Source: Streptomyces canus 299MFChir4.1 (GTDB lineage Bacteria > Actinomycetota > Actinomycetes > Streptomycetales > Streptomycetaceae). From it: 64,000 nucleotides of DNA. Shown piece after piece: positions 1-6,480 of the stretch. The notes under the pieces were generated by a model. The model ran no database searches. It saw nothing but the letters and a program-made list of their open reading frames with translations, and had not been told where the DNA came from. The translations under genes and the position numbers were made by a program. The first letter of the stretch is position 1. The number at the start of each line of letters is the position of its first letter. The stretch covers positions 124,001 through 188,000 of the forward strand of contig NZ_KB911596.1 in assembly GCF_000383615.1 (NCBI RefSeq). The letters run 5' to 3'.

Positions 1-66
1 GGCAAGTTGTGTGGCAAGGTGATCACCGCGACTCCGGGAGATCGGGTTCGCAGATCGCATCTTGTA

Positions 67-80
67 TAGACGAGTAGATA
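67..80 (+). repeat. 14-bp leader repeat, copy 1
   Basis: The sequence TAGACGAGTAGATA sits just ahead of the ribosome-binding region of the first gene. The identical 14 bp recurs at 2945-2958, also just ahead of a ribosome-binding site in the same element. Function is unknown. It could be a shared regulator site, a translation-leader element, or a trace of gene duplication. Confidence 0.6.
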
Positions 81-90
81 GGAAAGTTCC

Positions 91-447
91 TTGCGCACCA
101 TCCGTGTTGAGACCTCGGCCGCGACGATCCTCCTGACGGAGGCGCCCGAGCCCAAGGTCCGGGACCGGCAGACCGGCGAGATAGCCAAGGACGCCGTCAG
201 TGGTGAGTCGCTGATGACCATCGGTGTCGTCTACATCGAGGAAGGGGAGTCCTCGCTCATCAAGGTCACCGTCCCTGAGAGCGGAGTCTCGGAGGGGCTG
301 GCGCTCGGGGCGCCGGTCTCGCTGCCGGGGCTCATCGCCCGGCCGTGGGAGTCCGTGTTCAACGGTCAGCAGCGGCACGGCATCGCCTACCGCGCCGCCG
401 CCGTGACCCCGGCAGCCTTCCCGGCCACTACCGGGGCCGCAGCCTGA
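91..447 (+). CDS. Conserved-looking hypothetical protein of integrative element, upstream of the translocase
   Basis: A 118-aa protein that I do not recognise by function. It has no signal peptide or membrane segment. It is a soluble protein with a charged N-terminal half and an Ala/Thr-rich tail. The assigned start is TTG at 91, preceded by GGAAAG at 81-86; the spacing is short, so the start is uncertain, but the next gene's ATG overlaps this stop codon (TGATG at 445-449), which supports the frame and translational coupling. In actinomycete integrative and conjugative elements a small protein of unknown role often precedes the FtsK-like transfer gene. A role in conjugation or its control is inference from position only. 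Confidence 0.6.
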   Translation: MRTIRVETSAATILLTEAPEPKVRDRQTGEIAKDAVSGESLMTIGVVYIEEGESSLIKVTVPESGVSEGLALGAPVSLPGLIARPWESVFNGQQRHGIAYRAAAVTPAAFPATTGAAA

Positions 448-1823
448 TGAGCGACCTCGCAACGCTTGTGGAGGTGGGTGGTCCTGTCGCCATGCTCGGT
501 GGCGGGGCCGCCTACGCCCGGGCCAAGCATCCGGCGGTCTACTGGTCCGCGGTTGGCCTGCCGGTATCCACGCTCCGGCTGATGACCTCCTACGGGTCGG
601 TCATGGAAGCGTGTGGCCTGACCGTGGCGCCGTCCCGGCTGCGGGTCCTCGCCGTCAAGGCCACCACCCGCCGTGAGGTGCGGCCCGTGCCTCCTCGCCG
701 GGGAGTCATCCGGCCCACCTCGACCGGGCTGCGGCTTCGCCTCCGGCTCGCCCCGGGCCAGGAACCGGCGGACGTCGCTGCCTCGGCCGAACGGCTTCGG
801 CACGCCTGGGGCGTTCATGCCGTGTACGTCACCACGGTCAAGCCGGGTGTGGTCGAGCTGCGGCTCGTCGGCTATGACGTCCTGCGCCAGGTACGGATGC
901 CCCGGAAGCTCGACAGCGGGTTCCTCACGGTGCCGGTAGCCCTCCGCGAGGACGCCACGCCCTTCCTGCGGGACTACCGCGCCGTTCCCCATCAACTCAC
1001 CCTCGGCGCGACGCTGTCGGGCAAGTCCATGTACCTGCGTCACCTCATCTCCGGCCTCGCCCGTCAGCCGGTTGCGCTCGTCGGCATCGACTGCAAACGG
1101 GGCGTCGAACTGGCGCCGTTCGCCTCGCGCCTGTCCGCGTTTGCCACCGACCAGGAGGAAGCCGCCGAGCTGCTGCCCGCACTCGTCAAGGAAATGGAGG
1201 ACCGATACGACCTGATCAAGGCCCGGCAGGGCATCGCTCCGGACATCCCCGACGAGGAGATCACCTCCGACATCTGGGGCCTGCCCGAGAGCGAACGCCC
1301 CGTGCCCGTCGTGCTGTTCGTCGACGAGGTGGCCGAACTCTTCCTCACTGCCACGAAGAAGGACGAGGAACGCCGCGACGAGATGGTCACCCAGCTCATC
1401 CGCCTCGCCCAGCTCGGCCGCGCCGCCGGCATCTACCTGGAAGTCTGCGGTCAGCGCTTCGGTGCCGAACTGGGCGAGGGTGCCACCATGCTGCGCGCTC
1501 AGCTGACCGGCCGCGTCTGCCACCGCGTCAACGACGAAGCCTCGGCGAAGATGGCTCTCGGTGACATCGCCCCCGAAGCGGTCCACGCCGCATGCGCCAT
1601 CGCTCCCGACCGGCCCGGCCTGGCCGTCGCGGGTGACACCTCCGGTGGCTGGTCTCGCATTCGGACGCCGTACCTGTCCCTGGGCGCCGCCGCTGACGTG
1701 TGCCGCGAGTCGGCGCACATGGTGCCCGACCTGCCTGCCCTCAAGCGGTTCCGGCCCGACCTGCCCGTCCGGCCAGTTGAGACGCCCAGCCCGGCCGTTC
1801 AATCGCACCCCGTGACCGACTGA
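447..1823 (+). CDS. TraSA-like FtsK/SpoIIIE DNA translocase for conjugation
   Basis: A 458-aa P-loop ATPase of the FtsK/SpoIIIE type used by Streptomyces integrative elements to move double-stranded DNA between hyphae. Walker A is at residues 187-194 (GATLSGKS, where the usual fourth position is Leu rather than Gly), and Walker B at 289-294 (VLFVDE). The N-terminal 60 residues carry a weakly hydrophobic stretch that could associate with the membrane. Start ATG 447 overlaps the upstream stop codon; an upstream in-frame extension is possible but would overlap the previous gene extensively. Downstream come the DUF2637 and spread genes, the classic order of pSAM2-like transfer modules. Family members form hexamers acting on clt-type sites. 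No clt repeat was recognised here. Confidence 0.85.
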   Translation: MSDLATLVEVGGPVAMLGGGAAYARAKHPAVYWSAVGLPVSTLRLMTSYGSVMEACGLTVAPSRLRVLAVKATTRREVRPVPPRRGVIRPTSTGLRLRLRLAPGQEPADVAASAERLRHAWGVHAVYVTTVKPGVVELRLVGYDVLRQVRMPRKLDSGFLTVPVALREDATPFLRDYRAVPHQLTLGATLSGKSMYLRHLISGLARQPVALVGIDCKRGVELAPFASRLSAFATDQEEAAELLPALVKEMEDRYDLIKARQGIAPDIPDEEITSDIWGLPESERPVPVVLFVDEVAELFLTATKKDEERRDEMVTQLIRLAQLGRAAGIYLEVCGQRFGAELGEGATMLRAQLTGRVCHRVNDEASAKMALGDIAPEAVHAACAIAPDRPGLAVAGDTSGGWSRIRTPYLSLGAAADVCRESAHMVPDLPALKRFRPDLPVRPVETPSPAVQSHPVTD

Positions 1824-1912
1824 CCTTCGCCCCCTCCCACCTCCCGGTCGGCGTGACCGCCTCGCGCCACGTCCCTACCCCTCCCATTCCTGAACCCGGA
1901 AGGAGCCGCATC

Positions 1913-2533
1913 GTGCGCGCCCACCTGGCCCGCGTTGACGCGGTGCTCGTCCAGGCCCTCATCGCCGCCGCGCTGTCCTTCGCCCACCTCCACGACGTTG
2001 CCGTGGCGGCCGGACAGGACGGCTGGAAGGCGTGGGCCTACCCCGTCTCGGTTGACCTGCTGCTCGTCGCCGCCTGGCGCCGACTGCGTACCGGCAATGC
2101 CAAGACGGCCGCCTGGTGCTGGTTCGTCATAGCCCTCGCCGCGTCCCTCGGCGCCAACGTCGCAACCGCCGGCCTTCTCGACCTCGGCAACGTTCCGGCT
2201 TGGCTGCGCATCCTCGTCGCGGGCTGGCCCGCCGTCGCCTTCCTCGGCGGCACACTCCTCGCCCACTCACCACCCAAGACGGCCGACGACGTCGAGGTCA
2301 TCGAGGACCAGGAGGACGAGCCCGAAACCGCCCTCGAACCGACCACCCCAACCGCCATCGAGCCACCGCCGAAACCCCCGCCCGTGCCGGTCCCCGCCGC
2401 CCTCATCAACCACGCCCGCAAAGTCGCCGACGAGCACCACACCCGCACCGGCGCCCCCATCGACGCCCCCACCCTCCGCGCCCGCCTCGGCGTCCCGGCC
2501 CCCATGGCCGACGCCATCGCCGCCCAGCTCTGA
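1913..2533 (+). CDS. DUF2637-type membrane protein of mobile element
   Basis: A 206-aa protein with four predicted hydrophobic segments (around residues 12-30, 43-55, 64-85 and 92-112), followed by an acidic, proline-rich linker and a C-terminal helical region that resembles a small helix-turn-helix. Architecture and context match the DUF2637 family common on Streptomyces plasmids and integrative elements, whose molecular role is not established. GTG at 1913 is preferred over the in-frame GTG at 1853 because a strong GGAAGGAG (1898-1905) lies 7 bases upstream. It lies between the translocase and the small transfer genes, so a part in intramycelial spread is a reasonable inference. Confidence 0.75.
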   Translation: MRAHLARVDAVLVQALIAAALSFAHLHDVAVAAGQDGWKAWAYPVSVDLLLVAAWRRLRTGNAKTAAWCWFVIALAASLGANVATAGLLDLGNVPAWLRILVAGWPAVAFLGGTLLAHSPPKTADDVEVIEDQEDEPETALEPTTPTAIEPPPKPPPVPVPAALINHARKVADEHHTRTGAPIDAPTLRARLGVPAPMADAIAAQL

Positions 2534-2545
2534 AAGGAGACCCGC

Positions 2546-2737
2546 GTGAGCGCCCACCGCCGCTTCCGCAACGTCACCCGCATCGGCCCCGTCCAGGTCG
2601 GAACCGCCTACGACAACCGGGGCCGCGAGAAACACACCGCCGCCTGCACGGCCCCGCGCTGCAACTTCTCCGCCGACTACGACAGCCGCGCCGCCGCTGA
2701 ACTCGCCGCCCGCACCCACCGCTGCCCCGTCCGCTGA
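2546..2737 (+). CDS. Small mobile-element transfer protein, Cys-rich
   Basis: A 63-aa basic protein annotated in related elements as 'mobile element transfer protein'. The middle carries CTAPRC and the end carries THRC, so three Cys and one His could bind a metal ion; this is inference. The GTG start is preceded by AAAGGAG at 2533-2539, and the gene follows the DUF2637 gene by 12 bp and precedes the next small membrane protein by 15 bp, indicating one transcript. No membrane segment is visible. The biochemical role is unknown; members accompany Spd (spread) genes. Confidence 0.75.
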   Translation: MSAHRRFRNVTRIGPVQVGTAYDNRGREKHTAACTAPRCNFSADYDSRAAAELAARTHRCPVR

Positions 2738-2752
2738 AAGGACCCCCGCGCC

Positions 2753-2947
2753 GTGACCGTCAGCCTGCCGCTCGTCGTCGTCCTCGGCTTCTTCGCCTGG
2801 GGAGCGGTCAAGTTCCTCGGCGTCCGCGTCTGGATCGTCGTCCTGATCACCCTCTTCGGCTTCTGGCTCTCGCGCACCTTCCTCGCCCCCGCCATCGAGT
2901 CCGGCACCCGCTCCGGCGTGGACGTCATAAACGGCTCACATGCCTAG
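2753..2947 (+). CDS. Small membrane protein, spread (Spd)-like
   Basis: A 64-aa protein made almost entirely of two hydrophobic stretches (residues 2-18 and 22-45) and a short polar tail, so it is very likely an integral membrane protein. The GTG start has GAAAGGA upstream. Small hydrophobic proteins at this position in Streptomyces conjugative elements are Spd proteins, thought to help plasmid spread across hyphal septa. The assignment rests on size, hydrophobicity and gene order, not on a motif. Its stop codon lies inside the second copy of the 14-bp leader repeat (2945-2958). Confidence 0.65.
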   Translation: MTVSLPLVVVLGFFAWGAVKFLGVRVWIVVLITLFGFWLSRTFLAPAIESGTRSGVDVINGSHA

Positions 2948-2958
2948 ACGAGTAGATA
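2945..2958 (+). repeat. 14-bp leader repeat, copy 2
   Basis: TAGACGAGTAGATA is identical to 67-80. It overlaps the stop codon of the preceding small membrane protein and runs directly into AAGGAG (2958-2963), the ribosome-binding site of the SpdD-like gene. Confidence 0.6.
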
Positions 2959-2972
2959 AGGAGACCTCGACC

Positions 2973-3218
2973 GTGTTCCTGCCCAAGTACCCCGACGTCC
3001 CCACCCCGCCGCCCGCACATACCCACACCCCGGCCGACCCGGCCCCCGCCCGGCGCTCGCTCCCGTCGATCTCCATCGACCAGAAGACGGTCGCAGCCGT
3101 CCTCGTGGGAGGCGTGGTCCTCACCGCGCTCCTGGCGGCCGTCGCCGTCACGGCCATCTCGGTCGCCGTCGCCGCCGTGGTCCTGCGCTCCATGCTCCGC
3201 GACCAGCACCGCCGCTGA
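2973..3218 (+). CDS. SpdD-like small membrane protein
   Basis: An 81-aa protein with a proline/threonine/histidine-rich N-terminal third, then a long hydrophobic segment (about residues 39-70) and a short basic tail. This layout matches SpdD proteins of Streptomyces integrative elements, which act in intramycelial plasmid spread. GTG at 2973 is chosen because AAGGAG (2958-2963) lies 9 bases upstream; the upstream in-frame ATG at 2940 has no such site and would overlap the previous gene. It is the last gene of the transfer cluster before replication functions. Confidence 0.75.
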   Translation: MFLPKYPDVPTPPPAHTHTPADPAPARRSLPSISIDQKTVAAVLVGGVVLTALLAAVAVTAISVAVAAVVLRSMLRDQHRR

Positions 3219-3315
3219 TCAGCCCGCTCACCTCTGGGGCGGCGCGACACGGCCAAGCATCCGCCGCCCCAGCGGCCCATCACTCCTGACCGAGCCAGTC
3301 AGAAGGAGAACAGCC

Positions 3316-4665
3316 ATCTTCACCCGCACCACCCCGCCCCCACTCCCGGAACTCACCAACCTCGCCGCACACGGCACCCTGCCCGGTATCCTCCGGCAGC
3401 TCTCCGGACTCGGCGGCTGCACCAACCCCATCCGTCTCGACGGCCACCGCACCGAGTACGACGTCGACACCACGACCGGCGAGATCGGCCGCGTCCTCCA
3501 GCACCTCGACTCCGCCACCCTCCCGGCCGGCCAACTCCTCGTCCGCTGCAACAACCGCCGCACCACCCGCTGCGCGGCCTGCGCCGAGGTCTACCGCCGT
3601 GACACCTTCCAACTGATCACCGCCGGACTGCGTGGCGGCAAAGGCACCCCCGAACACGTCGCCGCCCACCCCCGGGTCTTCGCCACCCTCACCGCTCCCG
3701 GCTTCGGCCCGGTCCACAACCGCCGCACCGATGGCCGCCCCTGCCGCTGCGGCACCCGCCACGACCAGGAGGACACCGACCTCGGCACGGCGCTGGACCC
3801 TGACACGTACGACTACGAAGCGGCCGTCCTGTGGAACGCGCATGCCGGTGCCCTCTGGCGGCGCTTCTCGATCTACCTGCGCCGTGAGGTCGCCAAGCGG
3901 GCTGGTCTGTCTCAGCGCAGGCTCCGCGACCACGCCCGTGTCTCCTTCGCCAAAGTCGCCGAGTACCAGAAGCGCGGAGCGGTCCACTTCCACGCCGTCA
4001 TACGCCTCGACGGCCCGACCGGCGGCGACACCTCGCCCCCGTCCTGGGCCACCACCGAACTCCTCACCGACGCCATACGCACCGCCGCAGCCATGGCCCG
4101 CGTCGACGGCCCGACCATCGACGGACGCGCCCACACCTTCGCCTTCGGCCGCCAACTCGACGTCCGCACCATCCGATCCACCGACTTCAGCGGTGGCCAG
4201 GAACTGACCGAACGGGCCGTCGCCGCGTACATCGCCAAGTACGCCACCAAGGGGGCCGAGACGGCGACAGAAGCTCTCGACCGGCCTCTGAAGTTTGCCG
4301 CCGAGCTCGCGCACCTCGACATCAGCGACCACGCCCGCCGTCTCATACGAACCGCCTGGGCTCTCGGCGCTCGCAAGGACCTGGAGCACCTCCGCCTGCG
4401 TGCCTGGGCTCACATGCTCGGCTTCCGCGGCCACTTCTCCACCAAGTCCCGCCGCTACTCCACCACCCTCGGCGCCCTCCGCGACGCCCGCGCCGAATGG
4501 CGACGAGCCCAGGCAACCACCGCACAGCCGGAGCGCGAGCCGGAGACGACGTACGTCCTCGCTCACTGGGTCTTCGCCGGAACCGGCCTCTCCGACACCG
4601 AAGCCTGGCTGACCGCATCCCTCGAACCCGCCCCCGGAACGGAAGGAGAACCCACTCATGCCTGA
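3316..4665 (+). CDS. HUH-type replication initiator (RepSA-like), apparent ATC start
   Basis: A 449-aa reading frame if started at ATC 3316. It resembles the replication initiators of pSAM2-like elements. A Cys-rich site (CNNRRTTRCAAC) lies near residues 77-88. The HUH motif HFH is at residues 224-226, and a candidate catalytic Tyr pair (YIAKY) at 305 and 309 fits rolling-circle nickases. No in-frame ATG, GTG or TTG exists from the end of the SpdD-like gene until ATG 4093, which lies after the HUH motif and could not give an active protein. AAGGAG (3303-3308) stands 7 bases before the ATC. Either the ATC is a true non-canonical start or a base error replaced ATG/GTG. The gene overlaps the excisionase start by 8 bp. 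Confidence 0.85.
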   Translation: MFTRTTPPPLPELTNLAAHGTLPGILRQLSGLGGCTNPIRLDGHRTEYDVDTTTGEIGRVLQHLDSATLPAGQLLVRCNNRRTTRCAACAEVYRRDTFQLITAGLRGGKGTPEHVAAHPRVFATLTAPGFGPVHNRRTDGRPCRCGTRHDQEDTDLGTALDPDTYDYEAAVLWNAHAGALWRRFSIYLRREVAKRAGLSQRRLRDHARVSFAKVAEYQKRGAVHFHAVIRLDGPTGGDTSPPSWATTELLTDAIRTAAAMARVDGPTIDGRAHTFAFGRQLDVRTIRSTDFSGGQELTERAVAAYIAKYATKGAETATEALDRPLKFAAELAHLDISDHARRLIRTAWALGARKDLEHLRLRAWAHMLGFRGHFSTKSRRYSTTLGALRDARAEWRRAQATTAQPEREPETTYVLAHWVFAGTGLSDTEAWLTASLEPAPGTEGEPTHA

Positions 4666-4840
4666 CAAAGAGCTGCTGACCGTCCCGGACGTCATGGCCC
4701 GGCTCAAGCTCGGCCGCTCCACGGTCTACGACCTGATCCGCTCACGTCGGCTCCCTTCAATCACCATCGGCCGCGCTCGCCGTATCCCCTCCATCGCACT
4801 CGACGACTACATACAACGTCACCTGGAAGAGGCCGCCTGA
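4658..4840 (+). CDS. xis: Excisionase / MerR-like helix-turn-helix protein
   Basis: A 60-aa DNA-binding protein with the typical excisionase layout: an initial 'LLTVPDVMARLKLGRSTVYDL' type helix-turn-helix followed by a wing (SITIGRARRIP) and a C-terminal helix. It bends attachment-site DNA and steers the integrase toward excision. GGAAGGAG upstream (4639-4646) supports the ATG at 4658. The gene overlaps the Rep gene end by 8 bp and shares one base with the integrase start (stop ending at 4840, ATG at 4840), so rep-xis-int are translationally coupled, as in pSAM2. Confidence 0.85.
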   Translation: MPDKELLTVPDVMARLKLGRSTVYDLIRSRRLPSITIGRARRIPSIALDDYIQRHLEEAA

Positions 4841-6090
4841 TGACCGCACCCAAGCGCAAGGGCCGCGCCAACGGCGAAGGCACCATCTACCAGCGTAAGG
4901 ACGGCCGCTGGGAAGCTGCGGGCTACGTCCTCGCCGCCGACGGCACCCGCAAACGGATCCGCGTCTACGGCAGCACCCGGAGAGAAGCTGCCGACAAACT
5001 CGCCGAGAAGATCGCCAACAGCCACCGCGGCCTCCCCGTCGCCACCGCCGACAGCACCGTCGGCGACTACCTGACCTACTGGCTGAATGGCGTCGCTGTC
5101 CACCGGCTTCGGGAGAACACTCACGTCCGATACGCCGCCTGCGTCCGCCTCCACCTCATGCCCGGCCTCGGTACCAAGAAGGTCGCACGGCTGACCGCCA
5201 AAGACGTACGCACCTTCCTCGACCGCCTGCGCACCACTTGCCAATGCTGCGCCCAAGGGCTGGACGCCGAACGGAAGAGCTGCTGCGCGGTCGGCGAGTG
5301 CTGCCAGAAGCGGCTGTCCCCCTTGACCGTGACGTACGTGCACTCGGTGCTCAAGTCGGCGCTGGAGCACGCCGTCCGCGAAGACGAACTGCCCCGCAAC
5401 GTCGCCCGAAACGTCAAGGCCACCGCACCTCGGCCTCGGCGATTCCGACCGTTCACCGCAGCCGAAGCCCGCCAGTTCCTCGACGCAGCCCGCGCCGACC
5501 GACTCCACGCGCTGTACGCACTCGCCCTGCGCACCGGACTCCGCAAAGGCGAACTCCTCGGTCTCCACTGGGAAGACCTCGACCTCACCACCGGAACGGC
5601 CAGCATCCGCCGCTCGCTCCAGCGCACCCGAACCGGCGGCCTCACGCATCTGCCCACCAAGACCTTGGCGTCCGAGCGCCGCATCGCGCTCCCGACCGAG
5701 TGCATCCGCTCTCTCAAGGAGCACAAGGCGCAGCAGGACAAGGAATGCAAGACCGCAGGGTCAGCCTGGCAGGACAGCGGCCTCGTCTTCACCACGCCGA
5801 CTGGCCGGCCTCTCGACCCGGCCAACCTCACCCGCCGCTTCCGCAGCTTCCTCAACCGGGCCGGACTCCGGCGCATCCGTTTCCACGACCTTCGCCACTC
5901 GACCGCGACCCTGCTGCTGGAACAGGGCGTTGACCTCGTCGTGATCAAGGAACTGTTGGGCCACGCCCACATCGGCGTCACCGCCGGCGTCTACGCCCAC
6001 GTCCGGCTCCGCCTCCAACGCCAAGCCATCGACTGCCTCAACAACGCCCTGAACGGCACCGAGGAACCTCCTGACATCCACCTGCCGTAG
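4840..6090 (+). CDS. int: Tyrosine site-specific integrase
   Basis: A 416-aa tyrosine recombinase that inserts and excises the element. Residues 1-60 resemble an AP2-like arm-binding domain. The core-binding SAM-like domain follows (about 65-200), with a Cys-rich insertion near 135-155 (CQCC...CC...CC) of the kind seen in Streptomyces element integrases. The catalytic domain retains R235, H349-x-x-R352, H375 and nucleophile Y385. Length is normal for the family. Translation is coupled to xis. The attachment site should lie close to one end of this gene. I could not define it from this window because the other end of the element is missing. Confidence 0.95.
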   Translation: MTAPKRKGRANGEGTIYQRKDGRWEAAGYVLAADGTRKRIRVYGSTRREAADKLAEKIANSHRGLPVATADSTVGDYLTYWLNGVAVHRLRENTHVRYAACVRLHLMPGLGTKKVARLTAKDVRTFLDRLRTTCQCCAQGLDAERKSCCAVGECCQKRLSPLTVTYVHSVLKSALEHAVREDELPRNVARNVKATAPRPRRFRPFTAAEARQFLDAARADRLHALYALALRTGLRKGELLGLHWEDLDLTTGTASIRRSLQRTRTGGLTHLPTKTLASERRIALPTECIRSLKEHKAQQDKECKTAGSAWQDSGLVFTTPTGRPLDPANLTRRFRSFLNRAGLRRIRFHDLRHSTATLLLEQGVDLVVIKELLGHAHIGVTAGVYAHVRLRLQRQAIDCLNNALNGTEEPPDIHLP

Positions 6091-6099
6091 CCGTCGTCC

Positions 6100-6127
6100 G
6101 CTGACGTTGCCGTCAGCGTTGCCGTCA
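6100..6127 (+). repeat. Short direct/inverted repeats just after the integrase
   Basis: CGTTGCCGTCA occurs twice in a row (6105-6115 and 6117-6127), and GCTGACG/CGTCAGC form an inverted pair (6100-6106 and 6111-6117). Repeats this close to the integrase end could be arm-type integrase sites. This is a guess from position. Confidence 0.35.
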
Positions 6128-6134
6128 AACGACC

Positions 6135-6176
6135 ATGGGTGGGTCCCCCGGCCTCCGAGCCGGGGGACCCACCCAT
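6135..6176. terminator. Bidirectional terminator between integrase and toxin-immunity gene
   Basis: Perfect 18-bp arms ATGGGTGGGTCCCCCGGC (6135-6152) and its reverse complement (6159-6176) are separated by a 6-nt loop. The hairpin lies between the convergent integrase and immunity genes and should stop transcripts from both sides. Confidence 0.85.
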
Positions 6177-6207
6177 TCCTCTGCCAAATCGACTTGTTCG
6201 AATCTGG

Positions 6208-6480
6208 CTACTGCAGGAGCACGCGCATTCGCCGCGCGATATCTGCCGCCTTCAACCGAACCTGGTCATCGTTGAGCAGATCAGGCATACCGATGCCAGC
6301 TGAGTCGTAGTCGTGCGCGACATAAAAGAGATCTGTCGCCGCCTCATACTGCTCGGCTGTCGGATATGGGCCGCCGTAGCCCTTGTAAAGGGGAAGGCAG
6401 ACAAGAGCGAACTCTGAAGGAGAGATTCGCCCTTCGGATACGGCCTCCGCAAGCACCAAGAAGGGTTCCAACGTCGCCAT
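6208..6480 (-). CDS. Colicin D-type immunity protein
   Basis: A 90-aa acidic helical protein whose ATG directly follows the stop codon of the toxin gene (TAA then ATG, no spacer). Size, acidity and pattern (short helices, FALVCLPLYK core, then an acidic 'DLFYVAHDYDS' stretch) fit the colicin D immunity family, whose members bind the tRNase domain and cover its active site. The match to that family is my recognition, not a computed hit; position alone makes it the cognate immunity protein. Base composition is lower in GC than the RHS body, as is the toxin tip, consistent with the tip and immunity gene having been acquired together. Confidence 0.8.
   Translation of the reverse strand: MATLEPFLVLAEAVSEGRISPSEFALVCLPLYKGYGGPYPTAEQYEAATDLFYVAHDYDSAGIGMPDLLNDDQVRLKAADIARRMRVLLQ

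Noticed and set aside
3280..4722. Long minus-strand open frame opposite the Rep gene
   Set aside because: It is a GC-bias shadow: Gly/Glu/Val-rich without domain pattern, antisense to a gene with clear HUH and Cys motifs.
6196..6204. GTTCGAATC as the T-loop of a tRNA forming the attachment site
   Set aside because: The flanking bases do not form a T-stem (only one pair), no acceptor end follows, and the other end of the element is not in the window for comparison. The right attachment site remains undefined.
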